Source: JAHFTY01 sp964584785 (GTDB lineage Bacteria; Acidobacteriota; Terriglobia; 20CM-2-55-15). Taken from it: a stretch of DNA of 64,000 nt. The stretch is from NCBI GenBank assembly GCA_964584785.1, contig CAZPBY010000036.1, forward strand, positions 11,624-75,623. The letters are read 5' to 3'. The translations under genes and the position numbers were made by a program. Positions 17,629 through 25,957 of this stretch are shown here, piece after piece (position 1 is the stretch's first letter; every line of letters begins with the position of its first letter). The notes beneath the pieces are model-generated. The model did not search any database and was not told the DNA's origin. It saw nothing but the letters and a program-made list of their open reading frames with translations.

Positions 17629-18016
17629 TCACATCGGAATCGCCGTGAAGTCGCTGGCCGAAGCCGTCAAGGTTTATGAAGACGTCATCGGCCTCAAGGT
17701 TTCGGGTTATGACCAGGTTGACGAGCAGGGAGTTCGAGTCGCCATGCTGCCTGCCGGTGACAGCCGCATCGAATTGCTCGAGCCGATCACAGCGGATTCG
17801 CCCATCGAAAAATTCATGAGCAAACGTGGCGAAGGTATTCATCATATCGCGCTGCGCGTGGATGACATCGAAGCCGCACTTGCCCGCTTCAAGGCTGCCG
17901 GCGCGCGGTTGATCGATTCCACGCCCCGCGTGGGAGCTCACAACACTCGCATCGCGTTCGTTCATCCGTCATCAACGCATGGAGTCCTGGTGGAGTTGGT
18001 AGAACATGGCAAGTGA
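17618..18016 (+). CDS. mce: Methylmalonyl-CoA epimerase
   Basis: The 132-residue glyoxalase/VOC-fold protein interconverts the 2R and 2S forms of methylmalonyl-CoA. Metal ligands are visible in order: H4 in MQIDHIGIAV, Q in GYDQVDEQGV, H in GIHHIALRVDDIEAAL, and E in GVLVELVEH. Length is typical. It overlaps meaB by 11 bases and mtnP by 11 bases, which ties the three into one transcript. Together with meaB it implies a B12-dependent propionyl-CoA to succinyl-CoA route in this organism. Confidence 0.94.
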   Translation: MQIDHIGIAVKSLAEAVKVYEDVIGLKVSGYDQVDEQGVRVAMLPAGDSRIELLEPITADSPIEKFMSKRGEGIHHIALRVDDIEAALARFKAAGARLIDSTPRVGAHNTRIAFVHPSSTHGVLVELVEHGK

Positions 18017-18872
18017 TATTCGAATCGGAATCATCGGCGGCAGCGGTCTGTACCAGATGGAGGGACTGAGCGACATCGAGGAGCGGGAAATCGAAACGCC
18101 GTTTGGCGCTCCTTCGGATACGTACCGGGTGGGTACGCTCGACGGAAGACGTGTGGCGTTTCTCGCGCGTCACCATCGTCATCACACCATCCTGCCGTCA
18201 GAGCTGAATTTCAGGGCCAATATCTACGGTTTTAAAAAGCTCGGTGTGGAGTGGATTCTTTCCGCAAGCGCCGTCGGCTCGCTTCGTGAAGAACTTCGAC
18301 CTTTGGATATCGTGTTGCCCGATCAGTTTTATGATCGTACGAAAGCACGCGTCTCGACGTTCTTTGGGAACGGCATCGTGGCTCACGTGAGCTTCGCGGA
18401 ACCCGTCTGCCACCAGCTCGGGGACGTCATCGAGGCGGCGGATAAGGAGGCGGGCGTCGGAATCAAGCGGGGCGGAACTTACGTCTGTATGGAGGGCCCG
18501 CAGTTTTCAACGAAGGCCGAATCGAACACCTACCGCAGCTGGGGCGCGGACTTGATCGGCATGACGAATCTTCAGGAAGCCAAGCTTTCGCGCGAAGCCG
18601 AGATTTGCTATAGCACCATCGCGCTTGTGACCGATTACGACTGCTGGCATCCGGCTCACGATGCGGTCACCGTGACGGAGGTTATCGAAAATCTTCGAAA
18701 GAACAGCCAGAACGCCCAAAGGATCATCCGGTTTGCCGTGAGGCGTCTGCCGGTCGACAGAACGTGCAAATGCGGTAACGCGCTTCAACACGCGATCATG
18801 TCGAACCTCAAGACGGCACCCCCGGAAACATTGCATAAGCTCGAAGCAATTCTGAGGCGTTACACCACGTGA
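18006..18872 (+). CDS. mtnP: S-methyl-5'-thioadenosine phosphorylase
   Basis: The 288-residue purine phosphorylase cleaves methylthioadenosine to adenine and methylthioribose-1-phosphate. Phosphate site IGIIGGSGLYQMEG at 6-19, LARHHRHHTILPSE with conserved His pair, VLPDQFYDRTKAR, and the class signature YVCMEGPQFSTKAESNTYRS at about 162-181, with MTNLQEAKLSREAEICY and TDYDCWH following. These residues fit MTAP rather than PNP. The start lies inside the epimerase end. It could recycle the by-product of polyamine synthesis; a spermidine-synthase-like gene is at 33595-36021. Confidence 0.94.
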   Translation: MASDIRIGIIGGSGLYQMEGLSDIEEREIETPFGAPSDTYRVGTLDGRRVAFLARHHRHHTILPSELNFRANIYGFKKLGVEWILSASAVGSLREELRPLDIVLPDQFYDRTKARVSTFFGNGIVAHVSFAEPVCHQLGDVIEAADKEAGVGIKRGGTYVCMEGPQFSTKAESNTYRSWGADLIGMTNLQEAKLSREAEICYSTIALVTDYDCWHPAHDAVTVTEVIENLRKNSQNAQRIIRFAVRRLPVDRTCKCGNALQHAIMSNLKTAPPETLHKLEAILRRYTT

Positions 18873-18885
18873 TGTTTGTTGCGGC

Positions 18886-19755
18886 ATGAATATCCTCCTG
18901 AACGAGCGGGACGAACTGAGATCCGGCTGGAAGTTCCTCACGTATTGGTTTCTGTTTGCGGTTTTTGTCTTTGCGGCCGGTATTCTGGCGGCATCGACGG
19001 CCGGGCCTCAGACACAACTGGAGCGGCTCGTTTTTAACATGCTGCCGACTATTCCGGCGGTTGCAGCGTTGTTCCTGATGGCCAGATTCGTGGACAAGGT
19101 CCCGGTTGCCGCTTTCGGTGCGACGCTGCATGAGAAATGGCAAAGCGACTTCGCGATCGGTATCGGAGTATCTGCCACCATGTTGGCGCTGCTGACGTTG
19201 GTCAACGGAATGTTTGGCGGAGTTGTGATGAACTGGACGGCATCGGACGCGGCGACGAAATCTCTTGTCGTGACACCAATCGTCCTCATCGCGTCCGCGG
19301 CGCAGGAGGAGTTGGTGTTCCGAGGATATCCCCTGCAGGTGTTGATGCGGGGAATCGGCGTCTGGCCCGCGATCCTGACGATGTCGACGCTATTTGGTTT
19401 CGTGCATCTGTACAACCCCAACGGGACGGTCATTGGCGCCGTCAACACCATGCTGGCCGGTGTGATGTTGTCCGCCGCATATTTGCGGACGAGATCCCTG
19501 TGGCTGCCGTACGGACTGCATCTTGGTTGGAATGTCGGACTCGGATTTATTCTGGGTTATCCACTTTCAGGCATCAACATCGACTCGTTGTGGAAGACAA
19601 TGGCATACGGACCGAAATGGTTGGTCGGAAGCGACTACGGTCCGGAAGGTGGAATCGTGGGCAGCCTGGTTTTCATAGCGGGGACTGTCGCGATACGCAG
19701 GATACGGTCTCTTGCCGTGAGTCCCAGGCTTCGTGCACTTTTATCGGAGGATTGA
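18886..19755 (+). CDS. CPBP-family intramembrane metalloprotease
   Basis: The 289-residue polytopic protein has about eight hydrophobic helices. The Abi/CPBP motifs are present: AAQEELVFRGYPLQ (EExxxR) near 140-153, TLFGFVHLYNP (FxxxH) near 172, and YGLHLGWNVG (HxxxN) near 205. These form the intramembrane zinc site of Rce1-like proteases. It lies 13 bases after mtnP and only 2 before the PfkB kinase, whose ribosome site GGAGG overlaps its last codons. The substrate is unknown. Confidence 0.88.
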   Translation: MNILLNERDELRSGWKFLTYWFLFAVFVFAAGILAASTAGPQTQLERLVFNMLPTIPAVAALFLMARFVDKVPVAAFGATLHEKWQSDFAIGIGVSATMLALLTLVNGMFGGVVMNWTASDAATKSLVVTPIVLIASAAQEELVFRGYPLQVLMRGIGVWPAILTMSTLFGFVHLYNPNGTVIGAVNTMLAGVMLSAAYLRTRSLWLPYGLHLGWNVGLGFILGYPLSGINIDSLWKTMAYGPKWLVGSDYGPEGGIVGSLVFIAGTVAIRRIRSLAVSPRLRALLSED

Positions 19756-19757
19756 AC

Positions 19758-20672
19758 ATGACTGCATCCATTCTGGTTGTTGGCTCTGTGGCCTTTGATT
19801 CACTGAAGACCCCGTTCGGTCATGTCGAAGAAATCCTCGGCGGCTCGGCCACTTATTTTTCCGTTGCTGCAAGTTACTTTTCGCCGGTTCGGGTTGTGGC
19901 GGTGGTTGGGAGTGATTTTCTCGAGAAGGATCTCGCCGTGTTCCGCAAACACAAAGTCGACACCACGGGCCTTGTACAGGTTCCGGGCCGGACGTTCCGC
20001 TGGAAGGGCGAGTACGGCTATGACCTCAACGAAGCCCGCACACTGGAGACTCAGTTGAATGTTTTCGAGACGTTCAAGCCCGCCATTCCCGAGGCCTATC
20101 GAACTTCCGAGTACGTTTTTCTGGGGAACATCGATCCGGAGCTCCAGTTGAGTGTTCTCGAGCAGATCAAGCGGCCGCGAATCGTAGCGTGCGACACGAT
20201 GAATTTCTGGATCAAAGGCAGGCTCGAAGCGGTTAAGCGAACCATCAGGCATGTCGACATTCTGATCATCAACGACGCCGAGACCCGCATGCTTGCAAAC
20301 GAATCCAATCTGGTTCGATCCGCCAATCGAATTCTCGCGATGGGGCCGAAAACCCTGATCGTTAAGCGCGGCGAATACGGTGTGCTGATGTTCAACGGCA
20401 AGTCGGTTTTCGGAGCGCCGGCGTTTCCCCTTGAAGATGTCTACGATCCCACGGGCGCCGGTGATTCGTTCGCCGGCGGCTTCATGGGAGCGCTGGCGCA
20501 AGCAGGCGACGCTACCGAAAGGGCATTTCGCCGCGGCATCATTTTTGGTTCGGTGATGGCGTCCTTTAATGTCGAGAAGTTTGGACTTCAGCGGCTGACT
20601 GATCTCACCAGGCCGGAAATCGACGAACGATTTCGTCAATTCAAGAACCTCACTCATTTTGAGGAGGTCTGA
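19758..20672 (+). CDS. PfkB-family carbohydrate/nucleoside kinase
   Basis: The 304-residue protein starts at ATG 19758 after GGAGG (19746-19750), giving MTASILVVGSVAFDSLKTPF; the longer frame upstream lies over the CPBP gene. PfkB features: EILGGSATYFSVAASYF near 24-40 for substrate binding, and signature 2 DVYDPTGAGDSFAGGFMGAL near 229-248 with the catalytic GAGD Asp. The PfkB family covers ribokinase, adenosine kinase and related sugar kinases; with mtnP upstream, a kinase acting on a ribosyl compound is tempting but unproven. Confidence 0.87.
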   Translation: MTASILVVGSVAFDSLKTPFGHVEEILGGSATYFSVAASYFSPVRVVAVVGSDFLEKDLAVFRKHKVDTTGLVQVPGRTFRWKGEYGYDLNEARTLETQLNVFETFKPAIPEAYRTSEYVFLGNIDPELQLSVLEQIKRPRIVACDTMNFWIKGRLEAVKRTIRHVDILIINDAETRMLANESNLVRSANRILAMGPKTLIVKRGEYGVLMFNGKSVFGAPAFPLEDVYDPTGAGDSFAGGFMGALAQAGDATERAFRRGIIFGSVMASFNVEKFGLQRLTDLTRPEIDERFRQFKNLTHFEEV

Positions 20673-20677
20673 GCCGC

Positions 20678-21358
20678 ATGGATTACGGCGTCGTCCTCAA
20701 GCTCCTGCTGGCCGCTTTTCTTGGCGGGTGCGTCGGCATCGAGCGGGAGATGCGAGATAAGCCCGCCGGTCTCCGCACCAATATCTTGATTTGCGTTGGA
20801 TCGACTTTGTTCGTGCTGATTTCCATCAGACTCGCCCAGCTGACCGGGGGCGACCAAACGCGCATCGCGGCCCAGATCATCACCGGCATCGGATTTCTGG
20901 GAGCCGGAGCCGTTTTACATTCTCACGGCTTCGTGTTGGGTTTGACGACGGCGGCAACGATTTGGGTTGTCGCGGGAATCGGGATGGCGCTGGGCGCCGG
21001 ATTGTACGGATTGGCCGTATTTGCAACCATGATGAGCATTGTGACGCTGACCCTGATGTCGTTCGTCGAAGATCGTCTTCAAGGGCATCGCGTTTACAAC
21101 TATTCGGTCGTCGTGACGGACCTTGGCAGCGCCCTGGATTCGATCCGGAATGCGCTTCAGGAATTATCCATCATTTCATCGACGTTCAATTTCCGAAGAA
21201 ATTCAAACGGAGTTCAAGTGTGGTTCAACCTGTCGACATCCCGCGAGAAGAACCTGCAGATCATCAAGCGCCTGTCGCACGTGCCTGAGATCCGCCAGCT
21301 TGAAACCGGAACGTCCGCTCAGGATTTCATGCACCCGGTCCGCCGGGACTCCGAATGA
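20678..21358 (+). CDS. MgtC/SapB-family membrane protein
   Basis: The 226-residue protein has four to five N-terminal helices with MgtC-family signatures GGCVGIEREMRDKPAGLRTN near 14-33 and IITGIGFLGAGAVLHSHGFV near 66-85, then TTAATIWVVAGIGMALG. A soluble ACT-like C-terminal domain occupies about 140-226. MgtC-type proteins influence Mg2+ homeostasis and the F-type ATPase. A strong GAGGAGGT ribosome site lies within the last codons of the PfkB gene. Its stop overlaps the dapF start (ATGA). Confidence 0.9.
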   Translation: MDYGVVLKLLLAAFLGGCVGIEREMRDKPAGLRTNILICVGSTLFVLISIRLAQLTGGDQTRIAAQIITGIGFLGAGAVLHSHGFVLGLTTAATIWVVAGIGMALGAGLYGLAVFATMMSIVTLTLMSFVEDRLQGHRVYNYSVVVTDLGSALDSIRNALQELSIISSTFNFRRNSNGVQVWFNLSTSREKNLQIIKRLSHVPEIRQLETGTSAQDFMHPVRRDSE

Positions 21359-22179
21359 GCCACTTCGTAAAAACTCACGCGTTGGGGAACGACTTCCTGC
21401 TGATGAAGCAGGACGACGCGGGACGACGCGAATATGCCGATATCGCGAAGCGCATCTGTCACCGCTATTTCGGAATCGGCGCCGATGGGTTGATTTTGTG
21501 GAGGCGATTTGAGGATCGGTTCAAGGTAAGAATCTTCAATCAGGACGGCAGTGAAGCCGAGTGTTCCGGCAATGGATTGCGGTGCGTTGCCGCATACCTC
21601 ATTCAGTCGGGGATCTGGCCTGGTTCCGAAATTCAACTCGAAACCGTGTCGGGCGTGTACACGCTTCGTCGCGCCGGCGACAAGTACGAAGCGGATATGG
21701 GAGTGCCTCGATTGAATCCGCTCGACATCCCATTCATTCCTGCCGTGCCGATGTCACAGATTGTGAATTATCCGATACAGCTCGAAGGCGGAGGTGTCGC
21801 CATCACGGCGTGTTCGACGGGTAATCCTCATTGCTCCCTGTTTGTCGAACGTCTGGACGACTCCTTCGTCCGCCGCGTCGGTCCGCAGCTCGAACGGTAC
21901 GAGGCCTTTCCAAATCGTACTAATGTCGAATTCATTCGCGTCTTGAATCGAGGCGAGATCGAAGTGGCTTTCTGGGAACGAGGAGTCGGCGTGACGTACG
22001 CTTCGGGAACCGGTTCCTGCGGGGCGACGGTTGCATGCATCCTTAATGGGAAGACCGATCGAAGCGTCGCTGTTCACACACGGGCCGGGAGGCTGGACGT
22101 GGAATGGCCGGAGAGCGGCCGATTGAAGCTGACATCCACGGCCAACATCGTTGCAGAAGGGCGGTATCTGGAACTGTGA
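21355..22179 (+). CDS. dapF: Diaminopimelate epimerase
   Basis: The 274-residue enzyme converts LL- to meso-diaminopimelate for lysine and peptidoglycan. Two catalytic Cys are visible: EAECSGNGLRCVAAY near residue 70 and GTGSCGATVACIL near 224. FVKTHALGNDFLLM at the N-terminus and FNQDGSEAE are also conserved. Length is normal. It overlaps mgtC-like by four bases upstream and ypdA by four downstream (GTGA), placing a cell-wall gene in the middle of the long plus-strand series. Confidence 0.95.
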   Translation: MSHFVKTHALGNDFLLMKQDDAGRREYADIAKRICHRYFGIGADGLILWRRFEDRFKVRIFNQDGSEAECSGNGLRCVAAYLIQSGIWPGSEIQLETVSGVYTLRRAGDKYEADMGVPRLNPLDIPFIPAVPMSQIVNYPIQLEGGGVAITACSTGNPHCSLFVERLDDSFVRRVGPQLERYEAFPNRTNVEFIRVLNRGEIEVAFWERGVGVTYASGTGSCGATVACILNGKTDRSVAVHTRAGRLDVEWPESGRLKLTSTANIVAEGRYLEL

Positions 22180-23135
22180 CACTGGACGTTGTGATCGTTG
22201 GGGCCGGTCCTTCCGGCCTTGCATGCGCCATCGAGTCGACGAAATGCGGTTTGACGAACGTCGTCCTCGAAAAGGGATGCATCACGAATTCGATCTTTCA
22301 TTTTCCGTCGCAGATGATCTTTTTCACCACCCCTGAACTTTTGGAAATCGGCGGACTGCCACTCGTTTCGGAGCGCGAAAAGCCGACGCGAAACGAAGCG
22401 TTGAAGTATTACCGCAGGGTGGTCGGTACCCATCGGCTGGACGTGCATCAGTACGAAGAAGTCGTGCGCATGGACCGGGTGGGAGATCACAGCTTTCGAA
22501 CGCACACCGCGATGTCTTCTTACGAGTCAAGGAACGTCGTTATTTCCACGGGTTATTACGACAATCCAAACCTGATGGGCATTCCCGGCGAAGAGTTGCC
22601 TAACGTGTCGCACTATTACACCGAGCCCTACTCCTTCTTTGATCGCGACGTTGTGGTGATCGGTGGAAAGAACTCCGCCGCCGAAGCCGCCCTGGACCTC
22701 TTTCGAGGAGGGGCTCGCGTGACCCTTATTCACCGCGGCGCAGAGATGGGCAAGACGGTCAAGTATTGGGTGCGGCCGGATATTGAGAATCGCCTCAAGA
22801 ATGGCGAGATTACCGGTTACTTCAACGCACGCGTCACGAAGATCACGAGCGATCATGTCCTCTTTGAGCAGAACGGCGGGGAAAGACAAGCAAGCGCCGC
22901 ACAAGTTTTTGCGTTAACCGGCTATCACTCGTCGACGACGTTTTTTGATCAGTTGGGTGTGAGTTGGGATCCCGTCACTCTGCGGCCTCAGCACGATCCG
23001 CAATCATTCGAGACGAATGTGCCGGGAGTCTATCTCGCAGGATCGGTGGTGGGCGGACGCCTCAACGGGGAGATCTTCATCGAAAACGGCAGATTTCACG
23101 GAGAAGCCGTCGTGCGATCGATTCGCGGTGCGTGA
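22176..23135 (+). CDS. ypdA: YpdA-type FAD disulfide reductase (putative bacillithiol disulfide reductase)
   Basis: The 319-residue flavoprotein starts at GTG 22176 (TLDVVIVGAGPSGLACAIES), overlapping the dapF stop. A Rossmann FAD motif GAGPSGLA sits at about 9-16, and a second NAD(P)H motif VVIGGKNSAAEAALDL at about 165-180. There is no CxxC redox pair, which separates YpdA from thioredoxin reductase. In Firmicutes YpdA reduces bacillithiol disulfide; many Acidobacteria also carry bacillithiol genes, none of which are in this window. Confidence 0.87.
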   Translation: MTLDVVIVGAGPSGLACAIESTKCGLTNVVLEKGCITNSIFHFPSQMIFFTTPELLEIGGLPLVSEREKPTRNEALKYYRRVVGTHRLDVHQYEEVVRMDRVGDHSFRTHTAMSSYESRNVVISTGYYDNPNLMGIPGEELPNVSHYYTEPYSFFDRDVVVIGGKNSAAEAALDLFRGGARVTLIHRGAEMGKTVKYWVRPDIENRLKNGEITGYFNARVTKITSDHVLFEQNGGERQASAAQVFALTGYHSSTTFFDQLGVSWDPVTLRPQHDPQSFETNVPGVYLAGSVVGGRLNGEIFIENGRFHGEAVVRSIRGA

Positions 23136-23141
23136 GATTCT

Positions 23142-23534
23142 CTAGCTTTTCGACTGTTCGGCGTAAGCGGCAACGGCGTCTTCGTATTTGTCGTGCAGCT
23201 TGATCCCGAAGAATTCCTCGACCTGTTCGGCGGGCCACATTTCGATCGCATCCCAGGCCATTCGTTCACAGACATTCACGCAGATCTTGCAGCCGATGCA
23301 TTCGTCGAAGCGGATCTGCACGTTGGGAATGACGACGTTTATTCCGTCCGACGTGTCGCGCTGAACATGCTCGATGCAATCCACCGGGCAGAAGCTGACG
23401 CAAGCTTCGCAACCCGTGCAGTTGTCTGGAATCACGACAGCGATCTCTTTGGGCTTCTTTTTCTTCCGGGTGATTTTGGCGGGAGCTTCCGGAATGATCA
23501 TCGTGGGATTCGCTTTTTTCGGATCGTATGCCAT
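23142..23534 (-). CDS. Ferredoxin with two [4Fe-4S] clusters
   Basis: The 130-residue protein carries two CxxCxxCxxxC motifs: CTGCEACVSFCPVDC at about 39-53 and CIGCKICVNVCERMAW near 79-94. A lysine-rich N-terminal extension (ITRKKKKPKE) and an acidic C-terminus (EFFGIKLHDKYEDAVA) lie either side. It begins 3 bases after ispH stops. IspH needs low-potential electrons for its own [4Fe-4S] chemistry, so this ferredoxin is a plausible dedicated donor; that link is inference from the gene order. Confidence 0.92.
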   Translation of the reverse strand: MAYDPKKANPTMIIPEAPAKITRKKKKPKEIAVVIPDNCTGCEACVSFCPVDCIEHVQRDTSDGINVVIPNVQIRFDECIGCKICVNVCERMAWDAIEMWPAEQVEEFFGIKLHDKYEDAVAAYAEQSKS

Positions 23535-23537
23535 GTA

Positions 23538-24740
23538 TCAGTGCACTCCAAGAATCGTTGCGAGGTCCATTGTACCGCGAAAGCCGAGGATGCGTTCGAT
23601 GGTTTCGCCGATCTGGTTGTTCGGAGTCGACGCGCCGGCCGTGATTCCGATCCGCCGCGCGGTCTTCGGAAACCAGCCGTGCGTCAGCGTTTCCGTCTTA
23701 CCGCCGGCGGGCTTGTGCCGAATTTCATGCTCGCTGATGATCGCCGCCGCATCCTCGATGTGGAAGGCGCGGGTAAACGTCGAAGCGATCTTGGTGAGAT
23801 TGTTGGTGTTGCTGCTGTTGTATCCCCCGATAACGATCATCAGATCGAGATGTTCACTTTCGAGCCTTCGGACGGCATCTTGTCGATCCTGGGTTGCGCT
23901 GCAAATCGTATCGAACGAATGAAACCGTTCCGGCATCTCCTCAACTCCGAATCGGGACTGCATCGCGAGCCGCAGCATTCCCGCAATTTCCAGTGATTCC
24001 GAACTCAGCATCGTGGTCTGATTGGCCAGCCCGATACGTTCAAGATGGATATCGGGATCGAATCCATCGGAAACAGCCTTGTCAAAACGGGTCATGAATT
24101 CGTTTCGATCGCCGCCGTCGGCGATATAGCTGCAAACGTATTCCGCCTCCCGTTTATCCCGGACAACGAGGAAGTGCGCCCCGGCGAAGAGTGTGGTTCT
24201 GGAGAACGTCGCCTGAGTCTCTTCGTGTTCGAACTTGCCGTGAATAACCGATGTTGCGCCGATCCGCGCATATCGCTCGACGTTTTTCCAGACGTTCAGG
24301 ACGGAGCCGCAGGTGGTATCGACCACAACGCAGCCTTTTCCCGACAGCAACTCGAGGTCGGTGGCCGGAATTCCAAAAGCCGGGACAATAACGACGTCGC
24401 CTCGAACGACTTCGTCATATTTCGCGTCGCCGGGCGGAAGAAACCGGATCCCCATTCGCTGGAGCTTATTGTTCACGTGCGGATTGTGAATGATTTCGCC
24501 CGTCAGGAAGATCCGCCGGTCCGGAAATTTCGCCACGGTTTCGTAGGCGTACTCGACGGCCCTCTCAACGCCGTAGCAAAACCCGAATTCAATCGCGAGG
24601 AGAAACGTCAGGTCTTCCGCCTCCAGCCGGAAATCGTTCGCCCGCATCAAATCAACGATCTGGCTGCGATAGGTTTCCTGAAGCTGAGGACGTACCTCGG
24701 ATCGAAGTCCAAACCCTTTCTGGTAGTAGGTTCCCTCCAT
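23538..24740 (-). CDS. ispH: 4-hydroxy-3-methylbut-2-enyl diphosphate reductase IspH (long form)
   Basis: The 400-residue enzyme makes IPP and DMAPP in the last step of the MEP pathway. Cluster Cys are in FGFCYGVERAVEYAYE (about 52-67), DTTCGSVLNVWKNVER (near 140), and DTICSATQDRQDAV (near 277). Other markers are GEIIHNPHVN, IHGKFEHEETQATFS and ITAGASTPNNQIGE. At 400 residues it is of the long type seen in plants and cyanobacteria rather than the roughly 315-residue E. coli type. It is co-oriented with a ferredoxin and diverges from fabH with 65 bases between starts. Confidence 0.94.
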   Translation of the reverse strand: MEGTYYQKGFGLRSEVRPQLQETYRSQIVDLMRANDFRLEAEDLTFLLAIEFGFCYGVERAVEYAYETVAKFPDRRIFLTGEIIHNPHVNNKLQRMGIRFLPPGDAKYDEVVRGDVVIVPAFGIPATDLELLSGKGCVVVDTTCGSVLNVWKNVERYARIGATSVIHGKFEHEETQATFSRTTLFAGAHFLVVRDKREAEYVCSYIADGGDRNEFMTRFDKAVSDGFDPDIHLERIGLANQTTMLSSESLEIAGMLRLAMQSRFGVEEMPERFHSFDTICSATQDRQDAVRRLESEHLDLMIVIGGYNSSNTNNLTKIASTFTRAFHIEDAAAIISEHEIRHKPAGGKTETLTHGWFPKTARRIGITAGASTPNNQIGETIERILGFRGTMDLATILGVH

Positions 24741-24805
24741 CGATCGGATTGTAACACGTGGCGCGGTATGCTAAATTTCGTCGGCTATGCTGGAAAGGAA
24801 CGTTA

Positions 24806-25801
24806 TTGAGTCAACGTCGAGCAAAGATCACCGCTGTTAGCCATTACCTTCCTGAGCGCCGAGTTACCAATACCGATCTAGCCAAGATCATCGATACGTC
24901 CGACGAGTGGATTATCGAACGGACTGGAATTCGCGAACGCCGAGTCGTCGATAAGGGTACGGCGTCAAGCGATCTCGCCACGCATGCAGCCAGGCTGCTT
25001 CTCGAAAAACGGGGAATCGACGGGTCGGAAATCGATTTGATCATCTTCGCAACCGTCACGCCCGACATGTTCTTTCCCGCGAGTGCCTGCCTCGTTCAGA
25101 ACAAGATTGGCGCTAACCGGGCATGGGGCTTCGATTTATCCGGCGCCTGCTCCGGATTTCTTTATGCCTTGGCGACCGGAGCGCAATTTATTCAGAGTGG
25201 AGCCCATAAGAAGGTCCTGGTGATCGGCGCGGACGTCATGACTTCCATTATCGATTTCGAGGACCGCGCCACCTGCGTTCTCTTCGGTGACGGCGCCGGT
25301 GCGGTCCTTTTGGAACCCGCCGAAGAAGGCGAGCAAGGCCTTATCGACTTCATGCTTCGCTGTGACGGGGCCGGTGGACAGTTTCTTTACATGCCGGCCG
25401 GCGGAAGCTTGAACCCGTCGACCGCTGAAACGGTTAAGAAGAAGATGCACTACGTCCATCAGGACGGGAAGAATGTCTTCAAGTTCGCCGTTCGGGGGAT
25501 GGCCGAGATTTCACAACAGATTCTGGAGAGGAACCAGCTCGACATCAAGGATGTCAAGCTCTACATTCCCCACCAGGCAAACCTCCGAATCATCCGCGCC
25601 GCGATGGAAAAGATGCAGCTGTCGGAGTCCCAGGTGGCTATAAATATCGATAGGTATGCCAACACGACCGCAGCCACCATTCCGATATGCCTTTCTGAGG
25701 CTATCGCCACAAACCGTGTCCAGAGAAGCGATTACGTGCTGATGGCCGCGTTTGGAGCCGGCTTTACCTGGGGAAGCATCCTCCTGCGGTGGGAGGCCTA
25801 A
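24806..25801 (+). CDS. fabH: Beta-ketoacyl-ACP synthase III (FabH)
   Basis: The 331-residue condensing enzyme joins acetyl-CoA to malonyl-ACP to begin fatty-acid synthesis. The catalytic triad is visible: Cys in FDLSGACSGFLYAL near 114, His in YIPHQANLRII near 257, and Asn in NTTAATIPICLSEA near 287. DEWIIERTGIRERR near the N-terminus is the FabH substrate-pocket segment. I chose the TTG at 24806 because AAAGGAA (24794-24800) is correctly spaced and the homologous N-terminus begins there; an ATG at 24758 would add an unrelated segment. Confidence 0.93.
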   Translation: MSQRRAKITAVSHYLPERRVTNTDLAKIIDTSDEWIIERTGIRERRVVDKGTASSDLATHAARLLLEKRGIDGSEIDLIIFATVTPDMFFPASACLVQNKIGANRAWGFDLSGACSGFLYALATGAQFIQSGAHKKVLVIGADVMTSIIDFEDRATCVLFGDGAGAVLLEPAEEGEQGLIDFMLRCDGAGGQFLYMPAGGSLNPSTAETVKKKMHYVHQDGKNVFKFAVRGMAEISQQILERNQLDIKDVKLYIPHQANLRIIRAAMEKMQLSESQVAINIDRYANTTAATIPICLSEAIATNRVQRSDYVLMAAFGAGFTWGSILLRWEA

Positions 25802-25825
25802 AAATTTCCAAAAAAGATGTATTTT

Positions 25826-25933
25826 ATGCGGAAGTTGATCCCTCTTCTGTTTGAACGCGGAACAGAACAATGGACCGCGTCGGCCGATCGAAATTTTTCA
25901 ACGACCGTCCCTGGCGAAGAAAAAAAAGTTTAA
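25826..25933 (+). CDS. Tiny ORF of 35 codons overlapping a terminator-like hairpin (doubtful)
   Basis: An ATG at 25826 opens a 35-residue frame (MRKLIPLLFERGTEQW, then ASADRNFSTTVPGEEKKV) that closes at TAA 25931-25933. It lies 25 bases after fabH, and the left arm of an 11-base-pair stem (25875-25885) lies within it. The ribosome site is weak (AAAAAGATG). It may be a real small protein, a leader, or chance within a small RNA. I recognise no homologue. Confidence 0.25.
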   Translation: MRKLIPLLFERGTEQWTASADRNFSTTVPGEEKKV

Positions 25934-25957
25934 AGGCCGACGCGGTTTTTGCTTTTT
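25875..25957 (+). terminator. Terminator-like stem with T-tract, large loop
   Basis: CCGCGTCGGCC (25875-25885) pairs perfectly with GGCCGACGCGG (25935-25945), followed at once by TTTTTGCTTTTT. The 49-base loop is unusually long and A/T-rich, and could itself pair in part (AAATTTTTC with GAAAAAAAAG). It sits after fabH on the plus strand and just before the convergent 73-residue gene. A rho-independent terminator is the simplest reading; a stable small RNA ending here is the alternative. Confidence 0.55.

Noticed and set aside
24045..24809. Plus-strand frame of 254 codons
   Set aside because: Antisense to ispH, which carries all family motifs.
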